Positions 6,686-15,922 of a stretch of DNA of 55,892 nucleotides are shown in pieces (position 1 is the stretch's first letter; each line of letters begins with the position of its first letter). The translations under genes were made by a program, and so were the position numbers. This DNA is from Actinomycetota bacterium (GTDB lineage Bacteria; Actinomycetota; Actinomycetes; S36-B12). Location of the stretch: NCBI GenBank assembly GCA_017857875.1, contig JAFMCH010000002.1:1-55892 (forward strand), in the 5' to 3' direction. Below the pieces are notes generated by a model that saw only the letters and a program-made list of their open reading frames with translations, searched no databases and was not told the DNA's origin.

Positions 6686-9376
6686 TCACTTTGGTGACCG
6701 AGGATCGCCGAAGCACTGAATGAGCAGCGCAACCGTGGCGGTCCAACCGGTTTGATGGCTGGCGCCGAGCCCTTGGCCGGTGTCGCCGTGAAAATATTCA
6801 TGGAAGGGAATGAGGTCGCGCCAGAAAGGGTCTGTTGCCATGTAGTCGTTGCTACCAAACACCGGACGTCGACCGTGCTCGTCTTGTTGGAAGATGGCCA
6901 CCATGCGTGCACTGAGGTCGATGGCCACCTCTCCTAGGGTTTTCATCTCCGCGCTGCCCACCGGGTGCTCGATCATCAACTCGTCACCATAGAACCTGTC
7001 AAAGGCCCACAGCGACTGAATCAGCATGAGGTTCATTGGAAACCACACCGGCCCGCGCCAGTTGGAGTTCCCACCGAACATTCTGTCCTGTGATTCGCCC
7101 GGCCAATAGTTCACCGAGTAGGACTTATCATCGACGTCAAAGTGAAAAGGATTGGCCCCGTAGGCCTTGCTCATGGAGCGCACGCCGTGATCGCTAAGCA
7201 ATTGATCGGGATCACTTACTCGCTGCATGATCCGAACCAACCGCTCCACTCCCACTACGCCGAAAAGTCTGTGAGTGCCATCACCGCCCAGACGTTCGAG
7301 AATGGGTGCGAGCCAGGGGTAATCGGTGATGAATTCGGCCACTACTTCCCGCAAGGCCAATGATTGGGGATTGTCAGAGCGTCGGATACTGGTTGAGGCG
7401 AACAGCGGCACCAGCCCTTCAACAGACACCACGTCAAGAGGAACGCTATCGGAGTCGGTGCGGATCACATCGCGGTAGAAGCCCAAATCTTCACTCCACA
7501 GCGAAGCATCTGCAGTGCCCTCTTCTAAGGAGTGCGCGATCATTGCAAAGTCCAGAAGTAGACGCTGCACGTGGGCTAGAAGTCTCGGCTCGGTCAACGA
7601 CAGGTAAGCAATAATCTCCAGGACATGCAGTGTGGTGGCGGCCATCCACGCTGTGCCATCAACCTGAATCAGGCGACCGCCGGTGGGCAGCGGTGAGTCG
7701 CGATTAAACACGCCGATGTTGTCAAGCCCGAGAAAACCACCACCGAATACACCTGCACCATCGGGGTCTTTTGTGTTGAACCAGAACAGCAGTTGCTCTA
7801 TGTGTGAAGGAAGCATTTCGGCAAGGAAGTCATTGTGCGGTTGGTGATGTAGGTGCTCATCAATCACATGAATCATCCAGGTAGCCCAGGATTGAACCGG
7901 CGGATTCGAATCCGAGAAGTCCCATTCGTATGCGGGTACTTGACCATGGGGGTGCTGATATCGCACCGAGGTCATCAACCGCATTTGGTCTTTTGCGAAC
8001 TCAGAGTCAATCAGTGCCATGGTCGCGTTGTGAAAGCCCCAGTCCCACGCTGCGTACCAGGGGTATTCCCAAGCATCCGGCATCAACACGATGTCGCGGT
8101 TGACGATGTGTTGCCAGGTGTGGTTGCGACCTGCCCATCGTTCGTTGGGAGGAGCAGGTTGATTCGGATCGCCGGTGAGCCATCGATGAACGTCATAGTG
8201 GTAGTACTGCTTGCACCACAAAAGACCTGCCAGCGCTTGTCGTTGGATCAGTGCGTTCTCAGCGCCGGCCATAATGGGGTTGAGAGCGGAGTAAAACTCA
8301 TCTGCCTCATCCGCACGGGTGGTGAACAACTGTGCAATGTTGGCAAAGGGTTCGGGGTTTGGCTCTTGAAGCATCACCCAGGTGACTGTTTCGGTAGCCC
8401 CCGCGGCGAGAGTCAACTCGTGAATAGAGGCAACTTTGGTTCCCTCGCTCCTGTTGATTGCCTGCTCGTCTCCGTGCACGACAAATCGCTCCACGCCGTC
8501 CTTGGCGAAGGCGGATTCATTGGTGCTTGAGAAGAGTTGTTCGTTATTAGTCTCGTTTTCACAAAAGACGAAACTGCTATCAGACGACGATCTCGCTGTG
8601 TCGGTCGAATACCAATATTTTCGTTCAAGGGTGGGATGCTCAATGAGAACGTTTGCGTTGGCTCCCATAGTCATTCGCGGTTTGGTTGTTGTGTCTCCCC
8701 AACTCCAGGTGTTGCGAAACCATGCCTGCGGAAGAACGTGTAGGTGTGCGGTTTCCGCTGATCGATTGGTGACGGTGATTCGGCACGCGACCTCTTCAGC
8801 ACTCATTTTTGCGTACTCGACTTGTACGTCGACATATCGGTTGGCACGCCATTCAGATTCGAGGGCGTCGAAGAGTTCGAACTCCGGCTCCTGGGCAGAC
8901 CGTTGCGCGTTGGTGTCCACTAAGTCGGCATACGGAAACGCCGCGAGCGGGTACTTATAAACCATGGACGCATAGGCGTGACTGGGCACATTGTCGGTGT
9001 AGAACCAGTAGTCCTTAGCGTCTTCACCGTGGTTGCCCTGCGCATTGGTCAGGCCGAAAGGCCGTTCCTTAAGTCGGTCGTCGGCGCCATTCCATAACGC
9101 GAGGCCGAAGCACAGTCGCTGCTGGCTATCGCACCAACCCGCGAGACCGTCCTCATTCCAACGGTAGGTTCGGTGGGCTGCATGGTCGAAAGGAAAGTAC
9201 GACCAAGCATCGCCGTCGGCGGAGTAGTCCTCACGCACGGTTCCCCAGGCGCGTTCGGAGAGGTACGTGCCCCAGTTGCGCCACGCTGGGTCAACAAGTC
9301 GTGTCTGCTCAACCGTGCCTCGGCGGGGAACCCCTGGCGTTGGCAGCGGCGAAGCTGCGGCGTCTTCTGGCGTCAT
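6686..9376 (-). CDS. Large GH63-type glycoside hydrolase (MGH1-like glucosidase)
   Basis: Cytoplasmic protein of 896 residues with no signal peptide. The N-terminal half is a beta-sandwich region (WGTYLSERAWGTVREDYS, WFYTDNVPSHAYASMVYKYP). The C-terminal half is an (alpha/alpha)6 barrel with the family motifs WDWGFHNATMALID (about 443-456), NWRGPVWFPMN (about 783-793) and FHEYFHGDTGQG near the end. These match GH63 enzymes acting on glucosylglycerate, mannosylglycerate or alpha-glucosides. A CACACT hexamer sits 6 nt before the ATG. Likely role: turnover of a compatible-solute glycoside or storage glucan. The exact substrate cannot be assigned. Confidence 0.85.
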   Translation of the reverse strand: MTPEDAAASPLPTPGVPRRGTVEQTRLVDPAWRNWGTYLSERAWGTVREDYSADGDAWSYFPFDHAAHRTYRWNEDGLAGWCDSQQRLCFGLALWNGADDRLKERPFGLTNAQGNHGEDAKDYWFYTDNVPSHAYASMVYKYPLAAFPYADLVDTNAQRSAQEPEFELFDALESEWRANRYVDVQVEYAKMSAEEVACRITVTNRSAETAHLHVLPQAWFRNTWSWGDTTTKPRMTMGANANVLIEHPTLERKYWYSTDTARSSSDSSFVFCENETNNEQLFSSTNESAFAKDGVERFVVHGDEQAINRSEGTKVASIHELTLAAGATETVTWVMLQEPNPEPFANIAQLFTTRADEADEFYSALNPIMAGAENALIQRQALAGLLWCKQYYHYDVHRWLTGDPNQPAPPNERWAGRNHTWQHIVNRDIVLMPDAWEYPWYAAWDWGFHNATMALIDSEFAKDQMRLMTSVRYQHPHGQVPAYEWDFSDSNPPVQSWATWMIHVIDEHLHHQPHNDFLAEMLPSHIEQLLFWFNTKDPDGAGVFGGGFLGLDNIGVFNRDSPLPTGGRLIQVDGTAWMAATTLHVLEIIAYLSLTEPRLLAHVQRLLLDFAMIAHSLEEGTADASLWSEDLGFYRDVIRTDSDSVPLDVVSVEGLVPLFASTSIRRSDNPQSLALREVVAEFITDYPWLAPILERLGGDGTHRLFGVVGVERLVRIMQRVSDPDQLLSDHGVRSMSKAYGANPFHFDVDDKSYSVNYWPGESQDRMFGGNSNWRGPVWFPMNLMLIQSLWAFDRFYGDELMIEHPVGSAEMKTLGEVAIDLSARMVAIFQQDEHGRRPVFGSNDYMATDPFWRDLIPFHEYFHGDTGQGLGASHQTGWTATVALLIQCFGDPRSPK

Positions 9377-9394
9377 GTGTCCAGTGTGCCGCTC

Positions 9395-11371
9395 CTACAG
9401 GATGCGATCGAGTAAGACACCAGCAAACCAGTCCTCTGCCTCGTCAGCGATGTGCACTCCGTCGGGTCTGATCACTGTGCCGTCCCGCTCCGCAGTTGCA
9501 CACGGCGGACCGCCAGGGCAGAGAGCGTCATTGACGGTCACGATTCTTACGCGGTTCGATGCTGCAGCGACATTCCGCAGGGTGGCGTTCAACCATGCAA
9601 AACTCTGCAGCTGGTCAAGATCGTGGCTGCAGCCGCTGGCTTCATGATTGATGGAGCACGCACCGGCGGTTTCTTCAGCTTTGGGCACCGGTTCCACAAT
9701 TACGAGTTCGTTTCCGCCTGACGTCAGTCGGTCTCGAGTCTCTGCGATAGCTGCTACGACTTCGCTCGCGTGCTCTTCACTCCCTGCGAGCAAGACGTCG
9801 CCGTTGTCGGTGCGAATGCCAAAGCGTTCTCTATTTGAATACCAAACAACGATGTCTGGCTGGTAGTTCGCAATGGCCTGTTCTTGAAGGTCGACGACAT
9901 CGGTGCACCGGCGGGACCAGGAGAACGCATTGCCCTGGTCGTCGACCTGAAATAGACCGACTGCTGAGCATCCACCGAAAGCCAATGGCACGAGTTGAAT
10001 ATTGCGAAGATCGGCTTGATCGGCGAGGGCTGACATGAGTTCATTAGGAACAGAGTCGCCCACGACCAAGATCACCTTGTTCACGCCGACCTGTGAGCCC
10101 AAAATGTGATCGGGTAAGGCGACCGCGTCGTTGGTCGCGGCCTGAGTTTGTGATGCAGCGGCGCCTGTTGATACCAATAGTGATGTCAACACGAGGCCGA
10201 CCGCCACGGGCAACGCGCGCCACCATGCGCGCGTATTGATGGGTAGGAACTCCCAGCCGCCGCGGCGGATCGGCACCTCCAGCAGATAAAACGAGGCTGT
10301 GGCCAAAGCGAAGGCTGCCGCAATGCGAATCGCATCGAGGGTGAGACCACCCCACGGAGTGCTTGCGGGGGTAAGCCAGAGGATGATCGGCCAGTGCCAT
10401 AGATATAGGCCGTAGGAGATGCCACCCACCCAGCGAAGGATTCGGCTGCGCAGCAGGGGTCCACCTGGAGGGCGCCACAAGACCAACAGCACGATCAAAC
10501 TGAGCGAGGCGATACTGAAGATGATTGAGCCGCCGCGATAGTAAGCCGTAGCCGTGGGGGTCAGCGTTGCCATCGCCCATGCCATGACTGCCGCCGAGGC
10601 AACGATCCCACCTGTCACAAGCCATCGCGGGGGAATAGCAGATGCCGCGCGACGTCTGCTGCGCGTGGACAGGTGGGCGACGGCGAAGGCGCCAAGGCAT
10701 CCGATCAGGATTTCGTGAATGCGACTGAAGGTGCCCAGATAGGCGGTATTCATGTCTCCGGCCGCGGCCCACATGGCCATCGTGATGGCTGAACCGACTG
10801 CGAGCAGCGTCGTAAATAGGACCACCCAGCGCGCGCGCACGCGACGCACGACACACATTCCGATGAGGAAGGGCCAGAGTAGATAAAACTGCTCCTCAAT
10901 GGCCAACGACCAGGTGTGCTGCAACACCGATGGATCACTCGCAGCTGACTCGTACGTGACTCCCTCTGCGATGAACACCCAGTTAGCGACCGAAAATAGA
11001 CTGCCGATGCTCTGAGCACGCAGGTGTGCGATGTGATCCGGGTCGGCAAACCAAGCAGCCCAGGCCGAAACCGTGATGAGTAGCAGTAACAGAGCAGGTA
11101 GCAGACGCCGAGACCTTCGCGTAAAGAACTCAGCTACAGCGATCCGCAGGGGTCTCTCGACGGGAATGGCCAGGAGCAGGGTGGTAATCAAGAACCCTGA
11201 CAGCACAAAGAACAGGTCGACTCCCAAGAACCCACCGGGTATCCAGAACCAGTCAAGGTGGTAGGCAAACACGGCCAGCACAGCAACGCCGCGAAGGGCG
11301 TCCAGGGCCGGAATCCGGGGGATGGGCCGCGCTGCAAGCGACGAGGATTGATGAGCGAACTGAACAGCCAT
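9395..11371 (-). CDS. Acyltransferase-3 / SGNH fusion (OafA/YrhL-like polysaccharide O-acetyltransferase)
   Basis: Membrane protein of about 658 residues. The N-terminal part (about 15-400) is an acyltransferase-3 domain with RIPALDALRGVAVLAVFAYH, GGFLGVDLFFVLSGFLIT and about ten transmembrane helices. The C-terminal part (about 435-650) is an extracytoplasmic SGNH hydrolase-like domain with block I VVGDSV and the catalytic Asp-x-x-His in RPDGVHIAD. Such fusions transfer acetyl groups onto cell-surface glycans. The ATG at 11371 is chosen because it starts just before the conserved RIPALDALRG. The longer reading frame would run under the alkB ribosome site. Confidence 0.88.
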   Translation of the reverse strand: MAVQFAHQSSSLAARPIPRIPALDALRGVAVLAVFAYHLDWFWIPGGFLGVDLFFVLSGFLITTLLLAIPVERPLRIAVAEFFTRRSRRLLPALLLLLITVSAWAAWFADPDHIAHLRAQSIGSLFSVANWVFIAEGVTYESAASDPSVLQHTWSLAIEEQFYLLWPFLIGMCVVRRVRARWVVLFTTLLAVGSAITMAMWAAAGDMNTAYLGTFSRIHEILIGCLGAFAVAHLSTRSRRRAASAIPPRWLVTGGIVASAAVMAWAMATLTPTATAYYRGGSIIFSIASLSLIVLLVLWRPPGGPLLRSRILRWVGGISYGLYLWHWPIILWLTPASTPWGGLTLDAIRIAAAFALATASFYLLEVPIRRGGWEFLPINTRAWWRALPVAVGLVLTSLLVSTGAAASQTQAATNDAVALPDHILGSQVGVNKVILVVGDSVPNELMSALADQADLRNIQLVPLAFGGCSAVGLFQVDDQGNAFSWSRRCTDVVDLQEQAIANYQPDIVVWYSNRERFGIRTDNGDVLLAGSEEHASEVVAAIAETRDRLTSGGNELVIVEPVPKAEETAGACSINHEASGCSHDLDQLQSFAWLNATLRNVAAASNRVRIVTVNDALCPGGPPCATAERDGTVIRPDGVHIADEAEDWFAGVLLDRIL

Positions 11372-11483
11372 CCCTTGGACCCTAACCCCGCTTTGGTGGT
11401 CTAAGGCAAGGCGACAAGCCGTGGGCAAACGGTCAAATGACCGCGGAATGGGGCTTGCCTGGCCGTCAAGTTGCGTCAATTCG

Positions 11484-11512
11484 TTGACGGATGCCGTTAC
11501 GGGGGCAAAAAT
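11484..11512 (+). promoter_or_regulatory. Putative sigma-70-type promoter of alkB
   Basis: TTGACG (11484-11489), a 17-bp spacer and AAAAAT (11507-11512) lie 30 bp before the GTG start of alkB. The resulting short leader would carry the strong ribosome-binding site GGGGAAGGAG (about 11526-11534). Confidence 0.4.
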
Positions 11513-11541
11513 GGGGTCCGACGTGGGGGAAGGAGTCAGAA

Positions 11542-12969
11542 GTGGCAAAGGAGACAGCAGGATCCCCGGCTGCGGGCGCCGAGAGGTGGCGCGATCATAA
11601 GCGTTACCTGTGGGTGGTGGCTTTGGTCATGCCGTTGCTTCCATTCTTCGCGATTGGGCTCCATCAGTGGACTGGCCTTGGTGTGTGGTTGTGGCTGGGG
11701 CCGCTGGTCATTTTGGGCGTCGTGCCGATTGTTGACTGGACCGTTGGTCGTGATTCGGCCAGCGTGCCCGACGACATGATTGCAGCGCTGGAAGGTGACC
11801 GTTATTACCGGTGGCTGACCTATGCATTTTTGCCGCTTCAATACGCTGGCTTCATTGCCGGCATGTTCTACATCGCTCAAGGTGGCTTGAGCACCTGGGA
11901 AAGTATCGGCATGGCAGTCACGCTCGGCTTCATCGGCGGCCTTGGCATCAACACCGCGCATGAACTCGGGCACAAGCGCGATGATCACGAGCGATGGTTG
12001 AGCAAAATTGCACTGGCACAGTGCGCCTATGGTCATTTCTTCATTGAGCACAACCGTGGACATCATGTACGCGTTGCTACGCCCGAAGATCCGGCAAGTA
12101 GTCGCCTGGGTGAGAGTTTCTACCGCTATTGGCCTCGTACCGTTGGCGGGTCCCTCGCTAGTGCCTGGCGATTAGAACGTCAACGCCTCACGCGTCGAAA
12201 GGGCCACGCCTGGCGCCTGCGCAATGACGTGCTTAATGCGTGGCTGATGACCATCGTGCTGTGGGCGGCGATCATCGTGTTGCTGGGTCCATCCATGATT
12301 GGTTATCTACTCCTGCAGGCATTTATTGGTATCACATTGCTAGAGGCGGTTAACTACCTTGAGCACTACGGCCTGCTTCGGCAAGTGGTCAAGCATGGTG
12401 ACCGCGAGCGCTATGAGCGTGTTGAGCCCCGGCATAGTTGGAATTCCAATAATGTGGCCACCAATGTGCTGCTGTATCACTTGCAAAGGCATAGTGATCA
12501 TCACGCGCACCCCACTCGGCGATATCAAGCGCTGCAAGATGATGCTCAGGCACCGGTGCTCCCGACGGGCTATTCCGGCATGATTTTGTTGGCGCTAGTG
12601 CCGCCGCTGTGGCGTCGAGTGATGGATCCGCGCGTGATCGCCCACTATGACGGCGACGCATCGCTTGCCAATATCGCTCCGAAGAAAAGGCAGTCGATCA
12701 TGACGCGCTATGCGCATACGGCTCCTTCGTCATCGGTGAAGCCAGCGATAACTGATGCGGGCGACTCGCAGGTGCGGCCAATGATGATTTGCTCCGTCAA
12801 ATCAGCACAGTGCCCTGAGTGTGGCTACGTGTATGACTCGGCTGCGGGCGCAGTACGCGAAGGTTTCGCACCTGGGACACCGTGGAGTGAGGTGCCCGAT
12901 ACGTGGATCTGTCCAGACTGTGGTGTGCGCGACAAGTCCGACTTTCGCCCCGTTGCAGCCCGAAATTGA
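11542..12969 (+). CDS. alkB: Alkane 1-monooxygenase fused to rubredoxin (AlkB-Rd)
   Basis: Integral-membrane diiron hydroxylase converting n-alkanes to 1-alcohols, with its electron carrier on the same chain (475 residues). The histidine boxes are HELGHK (from about 140), EHNRGHH (from about 169) and LQRHSDHH (from about 314), with NYLEHYGL between the second and third. After a linker, a rubredoxin domain carries CPECGY (Cys at about 424) and CPDCG (Cys at about 457). The GTG at 11542 is chosen for the ribosome site GGGGAAGGAG 7 nt upstream; an in-frame upstream ATG lacks one. The alcohol dehydrogenase 400 bp downstream could take the product. AlkB-rubredoxin fusions are known in actinobacteria such as Dietzia and Nocardioides. 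Confidence 0.96.
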   Translation: MAKETAGSPAAGAERWRDHKRYLWVVALVMPLLPFFAIGLHQWTGLGVWLWLGPLVILGVVPIVDWTVGRDSASVPDDMIAALEGDRYYRWLTYAFLPLQYAGFIAGMFYIAQGGLSTWESIGMAVTLGFIGGLGINTAHELGHKRDDHERWLSKIALAQCAYGHFFIEHNRGHHVRVATPEDPASSRLGESFYRYWPRTVGGSLASAWRLERQRLTRRKGHAWRLRNDVLNAWLMTIVLWAAIIVLLGPSMIGYLLLQAFIGITLLEAVNYLEHYGLLRQVVKHGDRERYERVEPRHSWNSNNVATNVLLYHLQRHSDHHAHPTRRYQALQDDAQAPVLPTGYSGMILLALVPPLWRRVMDPRVIAHYDGDASLANIAPKKRQSIMTRYAHTAPSSSVKPAITDAGDSQVRPMMICSVKSAQCPECGYVYDSAAGAVREGFAPGTPWSEVPDTWICPDCGVRDKSDFRPVAARN

Positions 12970-13320
12970 CTAACGGGCCAGTTGTAGAACGGCTGTAACT
13001 ACCGACAGAACGAATAGGCCGGCGGGTGGGACGTAGGTTGCCCCGGGGGTCTTAGCGCGAGCATGCGCAATGATGGCGCCAGCGAAGTACAACACGAAAG
13101 CGATCGCTGCTGCCTGGCCGAGAAATGGCACCCAAATACCGATGAGCAAGCCCAGCGCCCCGAGCACCTGAAGCACGCCCAGTTGAGAGGTTTGCTGTTT
13201 GGATAGGACGACGCTGTCCATGATTTCGGTGACCTGGTCGACCCTCTGTAGTTTCCCGAGACCGGAGGCAACATTGATGAGGCCCAAGAGAGTGGACATG
13301 ATGATGAGGGCGATGGTCAT
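12970..13320 (-). CDS. DoxX-like small membrane protein
   Basis: Predicted four-helix membrane protein of 116 residues. The pattern of an N-terminal helix (IALIIMSTLLGLINVASGLGKL), a central LGVLQVLGALGLLIGIW and C-terminal helices matches the DoxX/DoxX-like family, whose members are linked to redox or thiol homeostasis. Its stop codon starts at the base immediately after the alkB stop, with no gap between the convergent genes. The function here is unknown. Confidence 0.75.
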   Translation of the reverse strand: MTIALIIMSTLLGLINVASGLGKLQRVDQVTEIMDSVVLSKQQTSQLGVLQVLGALGLLIGIWVPFLGQAAAIAFVLYFAGAIIAHARAKTPGATYVPPAGLFVLSVVTAVLQLAR

Positions 13321-13374
13321 GCCGTGTCCCTAGGTCATCACGTAAGAAACTCAATCGGCCGGTAGGGTCCGCTT

Positions 13375-14421
13375 GTGCGTGCGGTCGTGTACGAATCCTT
13401 TGGTGGTCCCCTCACCGTTGAGACGGTTGCAGATCCAATCTCGCCACCGGGTGGAGTGGTGATTCAGGTCGCAGCTACCGGACTGTGCCACAGCGATTGG
13501 CACGGCTGGCAAGGCCATGATGAAGACATCACAGTGTTTCCCCATGTGCCTGGGCACGAACTAACCGGCGTGGTCGTTGACGTCAGCTCAGCCGTCACGC
13601 GTTGGCGGCCTGGAGACCGCGTCACATCGCCATTCGTTCTTGGCTGTGGACGTTGCCTCACGTGTGAATCGGGCGACCATCACGTGTGTCCTGATCAATG
13701 GCAGCCGGGTTTTCACGGGTGGGGTAGTTACGCGCAGTTCGTTGCATTGCCGTTCGCTGACACCAACCTCGTGCGCGTACCGCCCGCAATGAGTGACGCG
13801 ACGGCGGCGAGTCTTGGGTGCCGCACCGCGACCGCGTACCGGGCGGTCGTGCACATTGCCAAGGTTCAGCCTGGTGAACAGGTGGTTGTGCACGGATGCG
13901 GTGGCGTGGGTTTGGCGGCGGTGATGGTTGCCCGTTCGTGTGGTGCGCGCGTGACAGCTATTGATCCGTCGCCGGTCGCGCAGCGTCTCGCACTCGACGC
14001 TGGTGCTGCCCTGGCGCTGGCGCCAGGGCCAACGACGGTGGCTGAAGTCGTGGAGGCCACCGATGGCGGCGCCCATGTGTCTATCGATGCGATTGGTGAT
14101 CCGCAAGTGGCCCGCGACAGCATTCTGGGCCTTCGGCGTCGGGGTCGACATGTGCAGGCTGGGTTGTTACCCGGTGGTGCCGACATCCCGATGGGCCGAG
14201 TAATCGCATGGGAATTAGCAGTATTGGGTACCCACGGTCTCGCTGCACACGATTATCCGGAATTACTCAGTGACGTAGATGCGGGGAAACTTCGGCCGGA
14301 TCTCTTCGTCACCCGTTCGCTGAGTCTCGATGAAACGCCACGTGCTCTGGCTGCAATGAACTCCGCGGAACACCCAAGCGGTGTCAGCATTATTTGGCCG
14401 AACGGATCGCCAAGGTTGTAG
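13375..14421 (+). CDS. Zinc-dependent alcohol dehydrogenase
   Basis: Medium-chain dehydrogenase of 348 residues, oxidising an alcohol with NAD(P). Visible features: GLCHSDWHGW (catalytic zinc Cys), PHVPGHELTGVV (the GHE signature), a structural-zinc cluster GCGRC---C-------C, and the Rossmann motif GCGGVGLAAV (about 180-189). The GTG start has TAGGGT placed 6 nt upstream, so the mRNA should be leaderless and independent of alkB. Position next to alkB suggests oxidation of fatty alcohols, but this is inference; other substrates are possible. Confidence 0.92.
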   Translation: MRAVVYESFGGPLTVETVADPISPPGGVVIQVAATGLCHSDWHGWQGHDEDITVFPHVPGHELTGVVVDVSSAVTRWRPGDRVTSPFVLGCGRCLTCESGDHHVCPDQWQPGFHGWGSYAQFVALPFADTNLVRVPPAMSDATAASLGCRTATAYRAVVHIAKVQPGEQVVVHGCGGVGLAAVMVARSCGARVTAIDPSPVAQRLALDAGAALALAPGPTTVAEVVEATDGGAHVSIDAIGDPQVARDSILGLRRRGRHVQAGLLPGGADIPMGRVIAWELAVLGTHGLAAHDYPELLSDVDAGKLRPDLFVTRSLSLDETPRALAAMNSAEHPSGVSIIWPNGSPRL

Positions 14422-14432
14422 CCACGATCGAT

Positions 14433-15872
14433 CTACTCGTTGGGCCAATCTTCGAGGGTCGAGAGAAACATGGCGCGCACCTTGTCGACCTGCTTGGTCA
14501 GGTTGGCTTGAGTCCATTTTTTCGTTGACACCGGTGGCAGTACGGCCACCTGCAAGGTGCCGGATTCGAGTAGTGGCACATGAGCCGGCATGAGTTCACC
14601 GGCATTGCGAATAACTACCGGCACCATCGGAACATCAGCCTGCATCGCAACGTGAAAGGCGCCCTTTTTGAAAGCGCCAAGCCGCGGTGTGGCCGAGCGC
14701 GTGCCCTCCGGTGCCATGGCTAGGGAGCGCCCTTGCTTGAGCGCGGCAACAGCGGGAGCTAGAGCCTTCTTTGCTTTATCCGTGTTGGCGCGATCAACGT
14801 AGGCGACGTCGGCCAACCAGCCCAGCGGTGCAAACAGCGGATCAGTCCGTAGTTCTTTCTTGGCGACGCCGGTAAAGTCCTGGCGTAGCAGCGCTCCCAT
14901 GATGAGCACGTCAAGTTGGCTTTGATGATTAAAAACAAAGACAGCTGGGCGTTGGCGCCAAAGGTTATCCTGCCCCGCAACATCAAGCGTGATTCCTGCT
15001 GCAGCGAAAGCAAGTTCGGAGCCTATTGATGCGGTGAGTTCGAGTGCTGTGCGTCGGTTTCGATTAAGCAAACCCATGCCGACGCCAACGGCAACACCGG
15101 TTCCAGCGGCTGCCAACGCAGCCGTGGTGCGCAGCACTGAGGTCGGTGTAGGTCGGACTGGTCGTTGTAGTCGAGCGATCGGCCAGTTGCGCTCCTGTGC
15201 AGTCTTGATCAAGTCTCCATCGGGATTGAGTGGGCGTGGGTGCCCGACCGTAGCTAGGTAGTAGACATCTTCCCCACCGTTGCCGTAGGCAAAGGATTGC
15301 GAGAGGTCTACGTCGTTCTTCTCGGCGAACCCCTCCACGGCAGCCGCCTTGTTGACCCCCCACAGGATCGGGCCTAGGACGCGGCCGGTCAAGGCGCCAT
15401 CAACCACCTCAACCTGCGTGCACAGAACATTGTCGATGCCGAAATCTTCTGCTGCGGATGCCACTTGAAAACTTGTTGCCGACGATGCCATCACGATCGT
15501 GTGGCCGCGGCGCCGGTGTGCGGCGATGAGGGCACGAGCCTCGGGGAAAACCGTAGATGCGATGGCTGACTTGAAGACACGCTCACCCATGGCCAGAACC
15601 GCTTGTTCATCCTGGCCCGCCAATGAGCCAACACCCAGGTTCATCAGGCGATCCACATCTTGCCCGCGGGCCTCTACGTTGACCGTTTGGACCACAGCAT
15701 CGAGGAGTTGCCGTGCATTGACCTCTCGTCGTCGAAGACGATCTTTGAAGAAAGCCACCGCCGAGTAGCCATCGATCAGCGTGCCGTCGAAGTCGAAGAA
15801 TGCGCCAATGTGAGGCCCAGCCGGTGAGTCGTCCACCTCAGCGATGAGTGCCGTGATGTCGTCAATGTGCAC
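14433..15872 (-). CDS. plsC: HAD-IB phosphatase / 1-acylglycerol-3-phosphate acyltransferase fusion
   Basis: Bifunctional protein of 479 residues. The N-terminal HAD phosphatase domain (about 20-225) has FFDFDGTLIDG, the serine motif MASSAT and a later GNGGEDV acidic motif, like SerB-type enzymes. The C-terminal acyltransferase (about 290-475) has the catalytic FNHQSQLDVL (HX4D) and APEGTRS boxes of PlsC. This is the same architecture as M. tuberculosis Rv2483c. It makes phosphatidic acid from lysophosphatidic acid; the phosphatase substrate is not settled. GTG start with GGAGG about 10 nt upstream. It follows the plsB-like gene by 50 bp, placing two consecutive steps together. Confidence 0.92.
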   Translation of the reverse strand: MHIDDITALIAEVDDSPAGPHIGAFFDFDGTLIDGYSAVAFFKDRLRRREVNARQLLDAVVQTVNVEARGQDVDRLMNLGVGSLAGQDEQAVLAMGERVFKSAIASTVFPEARALIAAHRRRGHTIVMASSATSFQVASAAEDFGIDNVLCTQVEVVDGALTGRVLGPILWGVNKAAAVEGFAEKNDVDLSQSFAYGNGGEDVYYLATVGHPRPLNPDGDLIKTAQERNWPIARLQRPVRPTPTSVLRTTAALAAAGTGVAVGVGMGLLNRNRRTALELTASIGSELAFAAAGITLDVAGQDNLWRQRPAVFVFNHQSQLDVLIMGALLRQDFTGVAKKELRTDPLFAPLGWLADVAYVDRANTDKAKKALAPAVAALKQGRSLAMAPEGTRSATPRLGAFKKGAFHVAMQADVPMVPVVIRNAGELMPAHVPLLESGTLQVAVLPPVSTKKWTQANLTKQVDKVRAMFLSTLEDWPNE

Positions 15873-15922
15873 TTGGGTTCGAACCTCCGCGCGTAGATGT
15901 TTCGTGGTGAGCGCTGATCACA

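Noticed and set aside
6571-6912. 113-residue minus-strand frame covering the glycosidase 3' end
   Set aside because: Overlaps the conserved C-terminus of the glycosidase in another frame; its last 25 codons lie before the wHTH gene but have no clear signal.
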